The notes: a model not told the origin generated them from the sequence alone. A stretch of DNA of 64,000 nucleotides from Flavobacteriaceae bacterium (GCA_018402205.1 JAGYIX010000003.1:682001-746000); one strand, 5' to 3'; shown: positions 16,236-25,912, numbered from the stretch's first letter. Numbers and translations are program-made.

Positions 16236-18667
16236 TGTGCACCATAGCCGAAACTTCAGCCCAATGGCTCAAAAACCAGGGATATACCCCTCATACATTT
16301 CAACGTGAATGTTGGAACAAGGTCGGCGCTCACCTGAACGGACTTCTGATGGCTCCAACAGGATCGGGAAAAACCTACGCCCTGGGCCTTCCCATGCTAC
16401 TTCAAGCAGACGCTTCTAAAAAAGTCTTGCAAGGAGTTTGGATTACCCCGCTACGCGCACTGTCTTATGAAATTTATCAAGCTCTAGAATATGCAAATCA
16501 ATCTATGGGGCTCGGATTACAAGTGGCGCTGCGCAACGGAGACACCCCTAATAAGGAGCGTCAAAAACAGCAAAAAAATAGTCCTCAAATTCTTGTTACT
16601 ACACCCGAGAGCTTACACCTTCTTCTAGCTGCAAAAGGGTATTCTCAACGTTTAGAACACCTTAAAATGATCGTTGTCGATGAATGGCACGATCTGATGG
16701 GAAGCAAAAGGGGAGTGATGATAGAATTGGCACTCTCTAGACTAAAATCACTTTCGGCGGCAGTCAACATCTGGGGCATATCAGCGACGCTAAAAGACGA
16801 TTCGTTGGCGCTAGAAGTACTCTCTGGAAGCCAGGCTAAAAAGGAGAAATGGATTAGTATACGCGCCGACTTATACAAAGAGATTAAGATAGTTTCTATT
16901 ATTCCAAAGATCATGGAACGATTTCCTTGGCGCGGACACCTGGGCATCCATCTGATCGACCAAGTAATTGAAGTAATACATAGGCACCAAACGGTACTCC
17001 TATTCACCAACACCCGCAGTCAATGCGAAATTTGGTATCAGAAAATTCTCGAAAAAGCCCCAGAGTTTGCCGGCGAAATTGCTATGCATCACAGCTCTAT
17101 TGATCGACAAACCCGTTCATGGGTAGAGAACGCCATTAGAAACGAATCGCTAAGGGCTGTAGTCTGCACCTCAAGTTTAGATCTTGGGGTTGACTTTGCC
17201 CCCGTAGAGGCCATTATTCAAATTGGTGGCCCTAAAGGTATTGCACGATTTATACAAAGAGCCGGCAGAAGTGGACACCAGCCGGGGGCGACTAGTTTGG
17301 TATATTTTGTTCCTACCCACGCCATCGAACTCATCGAATCTGCGGCCTTGAGAAAAGCAATAGAAATAAATGCCATCGAAAATCCTGTCCCCTACCTGTT
17401 ATGCTATGATGTGCTCATTCAATACTGTTGCACCCTTGCTGTGTCAGAAGGGTATAAAGAGGCTGCACTTTACGAAGAAGTAAAAACTACTCACTGCTTT
17501 CAAGCCCTAACCATTGAAGCCTGGAAATGGATTCAGAATTTTCTTGTGCACGGCAGCCAGAGCTTATCTACCTACGACGAGTATAAGAAAGTGGTGCGAA
17601 ATGAGGCGCAATTAATGGTGATTGAAAATAGGGGTTTAGCCATGCGCCATCGTCTTCAAATAGGCACTATAGTATCCGATGCTGCTCTTCAGGTCGTTTT
17701 TCAAAGCGGCGGATTCATTGGCAGCGTAGAAGAGTGGTTTGCCTCACAACTAAAGGTAGGAGACATTTTTACCTTTGCCGGAAAAACGCTAGAGTTTATT
17801 CGCTTAAAAGAGCTTAAGGTGGTGGTTAGAAGGTCTTCTCAGAAAGCTTCGAAAGTTCCTTCATGGATGGGCGGAAGACTTTCGTTCACCTCAGAAATGT
17901 CAGATTTTCTTAAGCATGTATTACAGCAGGCTCATCAGCATCCTAATAATCAAGAAGAAGAATTAAAGGCTCTTGAGCCCATTTTTGAGCGTCAAAAAAA
18001 AGAAAGCTTTGTTCCAAAAGCTCATGAGTTTTTAGTCGAGGTATTCCATACCAGAGAAGGTTTTCATCATATCTTTTACCCCTTTGAGGGCAGGTTTATA
18101 CATGAGGCCATAGCGAATTTATTAGCCTATCGCATTAGCTTAATGCATCCCATCAGTTGCACCCTTGCTTACAACGACTATGGGTTTGAAATCTTGGCCG
18201 AACAGCCTATAGAAATCTCTTTGCTTTGGGAGAACAACCTATGGGACAGTCGTTTTATCTATGAAGACCTTTACAACAGTTTAAATATTACTGAAATGTC
18301 TAGAAGAACTTTTCGAGATATAGCGGTTATTAGTCATCTCGTCTTTACAGGCTACCCAAATAAAAGTATTAAGACTAAACACCTTCAAAGCAGCAGCCAA
18401 CTGCTCTTCGAGGTTTTTAAATCTCACGAGCCAGACCATTTGCTCTATCTTCAAGCCAAACGCGAGACTCTCGAGCACAAACTAGAAGAGGGGCGTCTTA
18501 TTCGAGTATTAAACCGCATTGCCAATACCGAGCCACTAGTGGCGCATTGCAGTCTACCCACCCCTTTTTCGTTTCCGATTATCACCGATAGGCTGCGAGA
18601 GAAGTTATCCAATGAAAGCTTGGCCGATCGCATTCGAAAAATGACTGCCAAATTAGAACGCTCATGA
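16235..18667 (+). CDS. Ligase-associated DEXH-box DNA helicase (Lhr-like)
   Basis: Superfamily 2 helicase, 810 residues from ATG 16235. Walker A is APTGSGKTYA (about 40-49), Walker B VVDEWHDL (DEWH where classical Lhr has DEVH), motif III SATL, and motif VI-type FIQRAGRSGHQPGA. The C-terminal part contains the Lhr winged-helix and core extension, including WFASQLKVGDIFTFAGK. It is an ATP-dependent 3'-5' translocase expected to work with the adjacent nuclease and ligase. It overlaps the ligase by one base and the phosphoesterase by an ATGA. Confidence 0.92.
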   Translation: MCTIAETSAQWLKNQGYTPHTFQRECWNKVGAHLNGLLMAPTGSGKTYALGLPMLLQADASKKVLQGVWITPLRALSYEIYQALEYANQSMGLGLQVALRNGDTPNKERQKQQKNSPQILVTTPESLHLLLAAKGYSQRLEHLKMIVVDEWHDLMGSKRGVMIELALSRLKSLSAAVNIWGISATLKDDSLALEVLSGSQAKKEKWISIRADLYKEIKIVSIIPKIMERFPWRGHLGIHLIDQVIEVIHRHQTVLLFTNTRSQCEIWYQKILEKAPEFAGEIAMHHSSIDRQTRSWVENAIRNESLRAVVCTSSLDLGVDFAPVEAIIQIGGPKGIARFIQRAGRSGHQPGATSLVYFVPTHAIELIESAALRKAIEINAIENPVPYLLCYDVLIQYCCTLAVSEGYKEAALYEEVKTTHCFQALTIEAWKWIQNFLVHGSQSLSTYDEYKKVVRNEAQLMVIENRGLAMRHRLQIGTIVSDAALQVVFQSGGFIGSVEEWFASQLKVGDIFTFAGKTLEFIRLKELKVVVRRSSQKASKVPSWMGGRLSFTSEMSDFLKHVLQQAHQHPNNQEEELKALEPIFERQKKESFVPKAHEFLVEVFHTREGFHHIFYPFEGRFIHEAIANLLAYRISLMHPISCTLAYNDYGFEILAEQPIEISLLWENNLWDSRFIYEDLYNSLNITEMSRRTFRDIAVISHLVFTGYPNKSIKTKHLQSSSQLLFEVFKSHEPDHLLYLQAKRETLEHKLEEGRLIRVLNRIANTEPLVAHCSLPTPFSFPIITDRLREKLSNESLADRIRKMTAKLERS

Positions 18668-19296
18668 GCCCGAAAATACGTTTTGCGTCTCAAGATTTTG
18701 AGCTAGACGCCAGTGGAGCACTTTATTGGCCTTCGCAAAAAGCGGTTATCTTGAGCGATATACATCTGGGTAAAGTCGCCCATTTTCGAAAGCATGGCAC
18801 CGCACTACCTACAGAGGCTCAGTATGAAAACTACCACCGCTTAACTAAATTGATCGAACGCTACAAGCCACAACAAATGCTAATTATAGGCGATCTTTTT
18901 CACTCAACCATAAACAGTGAATGGCCCGTGTTTGAGCGTTTTGTTAGGGCCCAGCAGACCCAATTTAGGTTGATTGTTGGCAATCACGACATTATAGACC
19001 CAAAACGCTTTTTGGCCTTAAACATTGAAGTCTTAGATGCGCTGACCTTACACAACATTACCTTTTCGCATTATCCAGATCATGAGAGCGAGGTTTATCG
19101 CATAAGCGGACACCTTCATCCGGCCATTCGACTGCGTATCGGCTCGGCAGAAAAAAGAACCCTTAAGTGCTTCTATATCAAAAATAAGCAGTTCGTATTG
19201 CCTTCTTTTGGCTATTTCACCGGAAATACGCGTATCCAACAGCCAGAGGTAGATCAGGTTTATGTCATTGCTGAAGGAGAAGTTATTGCTATTTAG
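18664..19296 (+). CDS. pdeM: Ligase-associated DNA damage response metallophosphoesterase (PdeM-like)
   Basis: Binuclear metallophosphoesterase; family members act as Mn2+-dependent endonucleases. In the 210-residue product the metal ligands are all present: SDIHLGK (Asp32, His34), GDLFHS (Asp77), GNHD (Asn107, His108), SHYP (His136) and GHLHP (His150, His152). It starts in an ATGA overlap with the helicase and closes the four-gene cassette. mfd begins 21 bases later behind its own promoter element. Confidence 0.9.
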   Translation: MSPKIRFASQDFELDASGALYWPSQKAVILSDIHLGKVAHFRKHGTALPTEAQYENYHRLTKLIERYKPQQMLIIGDLFHSTINSEWPVFERFVRAQQTQFRLIVGNHDIIDPKRFLALNIEVLDALTLHNITFSHYPDHESEVYRISGHLHPAIRLRIGSAEKRTLKCFYIKNKQFVLPSFGYFTGNTRIQQPEVDQVYVIAEGEVIAI

Positions 19297-19300
19297 CACC

Positions 19301-19308
19301 TATCTTTG
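19301..19308 (+). promoter_or_regulatory. -7 promoter element of mfd
   Basis: TATCTTTG matches TAnnTTTG, four bases after the phosphoesterase stop and nine bases before ATG 19318. It supports that ATG over the upstream TTG 19306, which lies inside the element. Confidence 0.55.
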
Positions 19309-19317
19309 CCGCGCGCT

Positions 19318-22260
19318 ATGAGTCAAGGCATTAACGATATTCTGCAACGCTTTTCTGAAGGAGCAACCTTCAAGGCACTTAAAGACAAACTTGCCGATAA
19401 GCGTATTCATCAAATAAGCGGATTAGTCGGAAGCTCCTTTTCCATTAATTCTGCGGCGCTCTTCAAAACTACCTCTTTCTCTCAAGTGCTGATTGCTCTA
19501 GACAAAGAGCATGCAGCCTATTTGCAAAACGACTTGCAATACCTGCTTCCAGAGCAACAGGTGCTTTTTTATCCGGCCTCTCACCGCAGACCTTATGAAA
19601 TGGAAGAGGTAGATAACGCCAATGTACTGCTCAGGTCAGAGGTCATTCAAGCTCTACAACAAGCCTCAAAGCGCGTCTTAGTAGTTACCTATGCCGATGC
19701 CTTGCTAGAAAAGACTATCAGTAGTCAACAATTCGAAAAACAACACCTTACACTTAAAGTAGGGGAAGCTATTTCACTTGACTTTCTCAATGAGACCCTT
19801 TTCGAGTACGAATTTGAAAGGGTAGATTTTGTTAGCGAACCTGGAGATTTTTCGGTGCGCGGAGGAATCTTAGATGTGCACTCCTTCTCTAATGAGCTTC
19901 CTTATCGCATAGAGTTTTTTGGAGATCAGATTGAAAGTATTCGCACCTTCGATCCTAATACACAACTTTCAGTGGCCTCTGTTGAAGCCATTGACCTAGT
20001 CGCCAATATCGACAGGCGTTCTTCAGAAGAAACTTCTGAACGCGTGCCTTTCTTGGCGCACTTTGACACACAAAATACGGTTTTGTTTACCTACGAGAAG
20101 CAGGTAATTGGTGAGAGTATTCAACGCTTATTTGAAAAGGGCCTCAAACAATTCAAATCGCTTAAAAGCCCTTTAAAACATACGAAGCCTCAAGATCTTT
20201 TCTGCAATAGCGAAGATTTTGCAGCACAATGCCAGGCATTTTTTGGCTTCGATCACAGCGCCAATGTCGCCGCAGATCTAATTTTTAATCAAAAAACCCA
20301 GCCTGCCTTTAACAAGCGGTTTGACCTGCTTTGGGAAGACCTCAAACAGAAGGCCGAACAGGGGTATCAATCCCTTATTTTGTGTGCTTCTGCTCACCAG
20401 GTTGAGCGGTTTCATGAAATTCATTCTGCCCATCACGAAAAGGTTCCTTACTACACCTCTATACTACCCCTACACGAGGGATTCATCGACCAAGAGTTGA
20501 AAATTTGCTGTTACACCGATCACCAGATCTTTGAACGCTATCATAAATTCAACCTAAGGGGGTCGTCTTCTAAAAAGCAAGGGCTGTCGCTCAAAGAGCT
20601 AAATAATTTAGAACTCGGCGATTACGTGACACATATAGATCACGGTATTGGAAAGTTTGCCGGACTGCAAAAAATAGAGGTAGAAGGAAAGTGGCAAGAA
20701 GCGATAAAACTTATTTACGGTGACCGTGACATGCTTTATGTAAGCATTCATTCTTTACATAAGATCGCCAAGTTTAATGGCAAAGACGGAGCTCCCGTAA
20801 AGCTCTATAAGCTAGGAAGTGGGGCGTGGAAAAAGGCAAAACACAAGACCAAAGAACACGTTAAAAAGGTCGCTTTTGACCTTATTGAGGTATACGCCAA
20901 ACGCAAACTAAGAAAGGGGTTTGCCTATACTCCCGACAGCTATTTGCAGCATGAGCTTGAGGCTTCGTTCATCTATGAAGATACCCCCGATCAAGAGAAA
21001 GCCACCTTAGATGTTAAAGCAGATATGGAAAGTGATCGCCCTATGGATCGCCTTATTTGTGGAGATGTAGGGTTCGGTAAAACCGAGGTTGCCATAAGGG
21101 CTGCCTTTAAGGCAGTTGATAATGGCAAACAGGTGGCCGTGCTCGTTCCGACAACCATATTGGCTTTTCAGCACGCAAACACTTTTAAGAAACGATTAGA
21201 AAACCTTCCAGTGACTGTAGATTTTCTAAACCGTTTCAGAAGTTCCGCTGAAAAAAAGGAAATTCTAACTAAGCTTAAAGAAGGTCAAATTGATATTCTC
21301 ATCGGCACCCATCAAATTGTAAACTCTTCTGTTTCTTTTAAAGACTTAGGGCTACTCATCGTAGATGAAGAGCAAAAATTTGGGGTTTCTGTGAAAGAAA
21401 AAATAAAGTCTATGAAGGCCGAAGTAGATGTGCTTACCCTTACAGCGACACCAATTCCGAGAACCTTGCAATTTAGCTTAATGGCGGCCAGAGACTTATC
21501 GGTAATCAGTACGCCTCCACCCAATCGCTACCCTATCGAAAGCCGAGTTGTTCGATTTGATCAAGAAATCATCAGAGACGCGATTCGGGAAGAAATTGAA
21601 CGATCAGGGCAAGTGTATTTTATTCACAACCGCATTGAAAATATCAAAGAAATGGCCGGAATGTTGCAGCGATTGGTCCCCGATGCACGCATTAGAACCG
21701 GTCATGGGCAAATGGATGGAAATTCGTTAGAAGAGCTCATGCTTGACTTTATGAATGGAAGCTTTGACGTTCTCGTATCCACCACTATAGTCGAGAGCGG
21801 ACTCGACATTCCGAATGCGAACACCATTCTCATTCACAATGCACACACCTTTGGCCTAAGCGATCTACACCAAATGCGCGGACGTGTAGGTCGAACCAAT
21901 AAAAAGGCTTTTTGCTACTTTATAACCGACAGCTTTGAAACCCTCACGTCTGAGGCGCGCAAACGTATGGAGGCCTTAGCCCGCTACACCGAACTTGGAA
22001 GCGGATTTCAGATTGCTATGAAAGATCTGGAGATTCGAGGTGCAGGAGATCTGTTGGGAGGTGCTCAAAGTGGATTCATAAATGAAATCGGATTCGACAC
22101 CTACCAAAAAATTGTAGCAGAGGCTATAGAAGAATTAAAACAAAACGAATTCAAATCGCTGTATCAAGAAGAAGGCGGCGAAGAAACCGAACCTGTCTAC
22201 GTAAGCGATGTAACCATCGATACCGATATAGAGCTTGTTATTTCCCGATCATTACATTAA
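19318..22260 (+). CDS. mfd: Transcription-repair coupling factor Mfd, N-terminal 980 residues (frameshifted)
   Basis: Mfd pushes stalled RNA polymerase off DNA and recruits UvrA to lesions. This frame holds the UvrB-homology domains (about 1-330), the RNA-polymerase-interaction domain (around LELGDYVTHIDHGIGKFAG, about 430-450) and the RecG-like translocase with Walker A CGDVGFGKTEVA (about 580-591), DEEQKFG (about 682), TATPIPRTL and QMRGRVGRTNKKAFCYF. It then leaves register: after DIEL at 22225-22236 it reads VISRSLH and stops, whereas the +1 frame continues LFPDHYINSVTERL, the expected Mfd C-terminal domain. One extra base in 22234-22237 explains this. The intact gene would be 19318-22660, about 1,113 residues. 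Confidence 0.9.
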   Translation: MSQGINDILQRFSEGATFKALKDKLADKRIHQISGLVGSSFSINSAALFKTTSFSQVLIALDKEHAAYLQNDLQYLLPEQQVLFYPASHRRPYEMEEVDNANVLLRSEVIQALQQASKRVLVVTYADALLEKTISSQQFEKQHLTLKVGEAISLDFLNETLFEYEFERVDFVSEPGDFSVRGGILDVHSFSNELPYRIEFFGDQIESIRTFDPNTQLSVASVEAIDLVANIDRRSSEETSERVPFLAHFDTQNTVLFTYEKQVIGESIQRLFEKGLKQFKSLKSPLKHTKPQDLFCNSEDFAAQCQAFFGFDHSANVAADLIFNQKTQPAFNKRFDLLWEDLKQKAEQGYQSLILCASAHQVERFHEIHSAHHEKVPYYTSILPLHEGFIDQELKICCYTDHQIFERYHKFNLRGSSSKKQGLSLKELNNLELGDYVTHIDHGIGKFAGLQKIEVEGKWQEAIKLIYGDRDMLYVSIHSLHKIAKFNGKDGAPVKLYKLGSGAWKKAKHKTKEHVKKVAFDLIEVYAKRKLRKGFAYTPDSYLQHELEASFIYEDTPDQEKATLDVKADMESDRPMDRLICGDVGFGKTEVAIRAAFKAVDNGKQVAVLVPTTILAFQHANTFKKRLENLPVTVDFLNRFRSSAEKKEILTKLKEGQIDILIGTHQIVNSSVSFKDLGLLIVDEEQKFGVSVKEKIKSMKAEVDVLTLTATPIPRTLQFSLMAARDLSVISTPPPNRYPIESRVVRFDQEIIRDAIREEIERSGQVYFIHNRIENIKEMAGMLQRLVPDARIRTGHGQMDGNSLEELMLDFMNGSFDVLVSTTIVESGLDIPNANTILIHNAHTFGLSDLHQMRGRVGRTNKKAFCYFITDSFETLTSEARKRMEALARYTELGSGFQIAMKDLEIRGAGDLLGGAQSGFINEIGFDTYQKIVAEAIEELKQNEFKSLYQEEGGEETEPVYVSDVTIDTDIELVISRSLH

Positions 22261-22660
22261 TTCGGTGACCGAAAGGCTAACCCTATATCGCGAACTCAGC
22301 GAACTTCAAGAAGAAAGGGAAATTTCAGCTTTTAGAACCAGACTAATCGACAGATTTGGGCCATTACCCGAAGAAGCAGAAGGCTTAATGCAATCGGTCA
22401 TGCTCAAAGAAATTGCTAAAAAATTAGGTATTGAAAAGATTGTTTACAAGAGAGATACACTAATAGGTTACTTTATATCCGACGGCCAGTCTCCCTTTTT
22501 CCAGGGCTCCATTTTTCAGCAGATACTCGCCAAATCTTCTGCCCTAAACTGTCAGGTAAAAGAGAAAAAAACAAAATCAGGGCCTATTCTATTGATCCGT
22601 TTTGATGCGATCGCCTCTTTAGAACAAGCTGGCAGTGCGCTCTCGCAATTAGTCTACTAA
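22235..22660 (+). CDS. mfd: Mfd C-terminal fragment (other side of frameshift)
   Basis: Continuation of mfd in the next frame. From 22238 it reads LFPDHYINSVTERLTLYREL and goes on to IDRFGPLPEEAEGLM, the conserved TRCF C-terminal domain that autoinhibits Mfd by masking the UvrA-binding surface. It has no plausible start or promoter of its own; the apparent TTG start is inside the overlap. It should be read as the last 141 residues of Mfd, separated from the rest by a single-base insertion or a sequencing error. Confidence 0.85.
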   Translation: MLFPDHYINSVTERLTLYRELSELQEEREISAFRTRLIDRFGPLPEEAEGLMQSVMLKEIAKKLGIEKIVYKRDTLIGYFISDGQSPFFQGSIFQQILAKSSALNCQVKEKKTKSGPILLIRFDAIASLEQAGSALSQLVY

Positions 22661-22684
22661 TTAATTCTAAGGTTTAACCCATTT

Positions 22685-23344
22685 TTAAAGTGATTTCAGA
22701 GCTTTAATCACTTTGAATGCCTTTTCTGCTTCAGGATCATCTACAATAATGGTGAATTCATTAGTCGTAGAAATCACCTCGTGTAATACAATTCCTTCCC
22801 AGGCCAATCGCTGAAAGATGAAATAATAGATGCCAGGAACAGTTACATTCTCGTGGGGTAACCTCACGGTTACAGAAGCCAGATTTTTCACTTTCTGCGT
22901 CAGCCGTTCCGTCTTAAAGAGCTCATCCATGTAAGTTTCTAGGCGGTCACTAGTAACAATATTAATCTCATTTACTCCGCGAGAAGAGGTGTAAAAAACA
23001 TCGGGCATGCGTTGTATTTCGCGCATGAGCTCCGCCTGTTTTTCCAGTATAGAATCAGAAGTAAGAAAGGTATAGTCTACGAGCGATGAACGCACGGTGA
23101 TTTCACCAATGTCTTTGAGCACCTTTACAATCTTGTGGGTTGCTCTAAACTCTAGATGTTCAGAGAGCCGTTTTAAGGCCATAACTATGGCGCCTTCGCG
23201 CGCTTCTTTGCCTAAAACAGCCTCGATCTCGGGCTTAATTTGTCGCGCTAGAGAGGTTAAATTAATAATGCCCTCTGCTAGTGCTGATTGCAAAAAAGGT
23301 TTGCGATGAATCACATTTTCGACAACCGAAGAGATAGTTTTCAT
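22685..23344 (-). CDS. ACT-domain-containing protein of unknown function
   Basis: A 219-residue soluble protein. The C-terminal 70 residues (VTVRLPHENVTVPGIYYFIFQRLAWEGIVLHEVISTTNEFTIIV region) have the pattern of an aspartokinase-type ACT domain. A second, weaker ACT-like segment may lie around 75-150. The N terminus (NLTSLARQIKPEIEAVLGKEAREGAIVMALKRLSEHL) looks like a helical, possibly HTH-like domain. Similar proteins occur across Flavobacteriia, often labelled as aspartate kinase although the kinase domain is missing. A role as an amino-acid-sensing regulator is possible but unproven. It follows YraN on the same strand after 46 bases and converges on mfd. Confidence 0.75.
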   Translation of the reverse strand: MKTISSVVENVIHRKPFLQSALAEGIINLTSLARQIKPEIEAVLGKEAREGAIVMALKRLSEHLEFRATHKIVKVLKDIGEITVRSSLVDYTFLTSDSILEKQAELMREIQRMPDVFYTSSRGVNEINIVTSDRLETYMDELFKTERLTQKVKNLASVTVRLPHENVTVPGIYYFIFQRLAWEGIVLHEVISTTNEFTIIVDDPEAEKAFKVIKALKSL

Positions 23345-23390
23345 TGGATTGTTTGATTATTCAACAGTATGTTTCAAATAAAACATTTTG

Positions 23391-23744
23391 TCAAATATAA
23401 GATGAAATATCTTCAAAGTGCCTTACTTCAGTTTTATCGGCCTTCAAGTGCACCAAAATCAAATCAATGCGCAGTTCTAAAAATTGAGGATTTCTTCTTA
23501 CCAAGAATGTACCTAAGCCAACGAGGCGCGCAAATTGGGCACGCGAAATTCTAGCCTCTGGGCTCTCAGCGGTTCTTCTTATACTAGATTTTACTTCTGC
23601 GATAACCAGCAACTGGCCTTTGAACACTACCAAATCGGCCTCCCAATGACCTAATCTCAGGTTGCGATCGTGTAATGTATACCCGTTGCGTTTCAAAAAT
23701 TCCAAAGCTAATCGTTCTCCAATATCTCCTATACCCTTCTTCAC
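23391..23744 (-). CDS. YraN family (UPF0102) endonuclease-like protein
   Basis: A 117-residue protein with the restriction-endonuclease-like fold of UPF0102. It shows GDIGERLALEFLKRNGY, then the catalytic pattern WEADLVVF...LLVIAEVKSS (E-D-EVK), with Glu-Val-Lys conserved. The usual motif GEIDLI is EADLVV here. The start is GTG 23744, placed four bases after a perfect -7 element (23749-23756), so translation is probably leaderless. Cellular role unknown. Divergent from metG. Confidence 0.87.
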   Translation of the reverse strand: MKKGIGDIGERLALEFLKRNGYTLHDRNLRLGHWEADLVVFKGQLLVIAEVKSSIRRTAESPEARISRAQFARLVGLGTFLVRRNPQFLELRIDLILVHLKADKTEVRHFEDISSYI

Positions 23745-23748
23745 TGTC

Positions 23749-23756
23749 CAAAACTA
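23749..23756 (-). promoter_or_regulatory. -7 promoter element of yraN
   Basis: Minus-strand TAGTTTTG matches TAnnTTTG and ends four bases before GTG 23744, which fixes that start and predicts a leaderless mRNA. Confidence 0.6.
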
Positions 23757-23816
23757 AAAAGGCGGTGCTCAAAAAAGGTTTTTCAAACGTCTATAAACGA
23801 TTAGCGCTGTAAATAC

Positions 23817-23824
23817 TATTTTTG
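23817..23824 (+). promoter_or_regulatory. -7 promoter element of metG
   Basis: TATTTTTG matches TAnnTTTG and ends 21 bases before ATG 23846; it overlaps the TTG at 23822, which therefore cannot be the start. Confidence 0.6.
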
Positions 23825-23845
23825 AGCTCCGCAAATCCGTTATTA

Positions 23846-25912
23846 ATGAAGGCATCACCAAGACGTTTAACCATTACTGCAGCACTCCCCTACACTAATG
23901 GTCCGATTCACATTGGTCACTTGGCTGGAGTATACATTCCTGCAGATATTTACGCGCGCTTTCAACGCATCGAAGGAAACGATGTCGCCTTTATTTGTGG
24001 TAGTGATGAGCACGGAGTCGCCATTTCAATGAAGGCGAGAAAAGAACAAACCACCCCTCAACAAATTATTGACACCTACGATGCTATTATCCGTGAATCG
24101 TTCACAGATTTTGGAATTTCTTTTGATAATTACTCCAGAACTTCTAGAGCCATACACCATCAAACAGCCCGAGATTTCTTCACGACACTTTACGAAAAAG
24201 GGGCCTTCGAAGAGCAAACCAATCAACAGCTATTCGATGCCCAAGCACAGCAATTTTTAGCCGACCGTTTTGTGGTTGGAACATGTCCGCGTTGTGCTCA
24301 TAAAGAAGCCTACGGCGATCAATGTGAAAAATGCGGAGCCTCCTTAAACGCCACCGATCTTATTGACCCAATAAGCACCTTATCTGGCAGTATTCCTGAA
24401 ATGAGAGAGACTACCCATTGGTATCTTCCACTTGACCGAAGCGAAGCTTTTTTAAAGACTTGGATTTTAGAGGAGCACAAAGGAGACTGGAAACCCAATG
24501 TATATGGTCAATGCAAATCATGGATTGACGACGGATTAAAGCCTAGAGCGGTCACAAGAGATCTCGATTGGGGAATAGATGTTCCCCTTGAACAAGCAAA
24601 AGGCAAAAAGCTTTATGTCTGGTTCGAGGCCCCAATAGGCTATATTTCTTCCACCATTGAATGGGCAAAAAATAAAGGAATAGATTGGGAGCCTTATTGG
24701 AAAGACAGTGAGACAGAGCTTGTACATTTTATAGGCAAAGACAACATAGTCTTTCATTGTATCATATTTCCGGCTATGCTTAAGGAGCACGGATCGTTCA
24801 TATTACCTAAAAACGTTCCGGCCAACGAATTTCTAAACTTAGAAGGGCAAAAACTCTCTACTTCTAAAAATTGGGCCGTCTGGCTTCATGAGTACCTTCA
24901 AGACTTTGAAGATATGCAAGACGCCTTGCGCTATGTACTCACCATTAACGCCCCTGAAACTAAAGACAATGACTTCACTTGGAGTGATTTTCAATCTCGT
25001 GTAAATAACGAACTAGTAGCTGTGCTAGGCAACTTCGTCAATCGAGTAACGGTACTCACCCAAAAGTACTACCAGGGAATTGTACCTACTCCTGGTGGGC
25101 TCAGCGATGAAGACCAGTCACTTCTGCATCAACTCACCCAAACCCCTTCGCAGATTAGCCAGTCATTAGAACACTTCAAGTTCAGAGAAGCTGCACAGCA
25201 CTATATGGGGCTTGCTCGAATAGGTAACAAGTATCTAGCAGATCAAGAACCGTGGAAATTGATTAAAACACACCCCGAGCGGGTACCCACTATTTTATTT
25301 GTGGCCTTGCAATTGGCTGCCGCATTAGCCCATCTAGGTGAACCTCTACTGCCACACAGTTCCAAAAAGCTAAAAGCCATGTTGAATTTAGAGCATCAGA
25401 CGCAATCATTTACGGCATTGGCTTTAGCTCAAAATCTGCTTCAACCAGGCCATCAAATAGCTGAACCCCAATTGCTGTTTAGAAAGATCGAAGATCAAGA
25501 AATAGAACAGCAGTTGAACAAACTTCGCGCTAGCGCAGAGCTAAATAAGTTGCCCTTAGAACCTAAAACCTACGAACCCGTGAAAGACCTCATCCATTTC
25601 GAACATTTCAGCGCCTTAGATTTAAGAGTAGGCTCTATAATTTCGGCCGAGAAAATGCCCAAAGCAGATAAACTACTCATTCTACAAGTAGACTTGGGCT
25701 TTGAAAAGCGCACGATCGTCTCAGGTATCGCTCAATACTTTGATCCTGAAAAAATAATCGGCCAACAAGTCAGCGTGGTGGTGAATCTCGCTCCGAGAAC
25801 ATTGAGAGGTGTAGAGAGTCAAGGTATGATTCTGATGGTTACCAAATCAGATGGTTCTTTGGAGTTTGTCTCCCCTCAGCAGCACAGCGAAAACGGAAGT
25901 TTGATCTCGTAA
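23846..25912 (+). CDS. metG: Methionyl-tRNA synthetase
   Basis: Class I synthetase for initiator and elongator tRNA-Met. From ATG 23846 it has 688 residues: the HIGH motif [16 protein letters not shown] (about 13-28), a zinc knuckle with two CxxC pairs ([17 protein letters not shown], about 148-164), GKDNIVFH, the KMSKS-type loop KLSTSKNW, the anticodon-binding helical domain, and a C-terminal EMAP-II-like tRNA-binding domain ([24 protein letters not shown], from about 588) that mediates dimerisation. TTG 23822 is in frame but falls in the promoter. The deacetylase-like gene starts immediately after the stop. Confidence 0.96.
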   Translation: MKASPRRLTITAALPYTNGPIHIGHLAGVYIPADIYARFQRIEGNDVAFICGSDEHGVAISMKARKEQTTPQQIIDTYDAIIRESFTDFGISFDNYSRTSRAIHHQTARDFFTTLYEKGAFEEQTNQQLFDAQAQQFLADRFVVGTCPRCAHKEAYGDQCEKCGASLNATDLIDPISTLSGSIPEMRETTHWYLPLDRSEAFLKTWILEEHKGDWKPNVYGQCKSWIDDGLKPRAVTRDLDWGIDVPLEQAKGKKLYVWFEAPIGYISSTIEWAKNKGIDWEPYWKDSETELVHFIGKDNIVFHCIIFPAMLKEHGSFILPKNVPANEFLNLEGQKLSTSKNWAVWLHEYLQDFEDMQDALRYVLTINAPETKDNDFTWSDFQSRVNNELVAVLGNFVNRVTVLTQKYYQGIVPTPGGLSDEDQSLLHQLTQTPSQISQSLEHFKFREAAQHYMGLARIGNKYLADQEPWKLIKTHPERVPTILFVALQLAAALAHLGEPLLPHSSKKLKAMLNLEHQTQSFTALALAQNLLQPGHQIAEPQLLFRKIEDQEIEQQLNKLRASAELNKLPLEPKTYEPVKDLIHFEHFSALDLRVGSIISAEKMPKADKLLILQVDLGFEKRTIVSGIAQYFDPEKIIGQQVSVVVNLAPRTLRGVESQGMILMVTKSDGSLEFVSPQQHSENGSLIS

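Noticed and set aside
19306-19317. Upstream TTG start for mfd (MPRAMSQG)
   Set aside because: It lies inside the TATCTTTG element; ATG 19318 is the sensible start.
22225-22260. Programmed +1 frameshift in mfd
   Set aside because: There is no stop codon at the slip site, no slippery heptamer and no SD-like stimulator; an indel or sequencing error is simpler.
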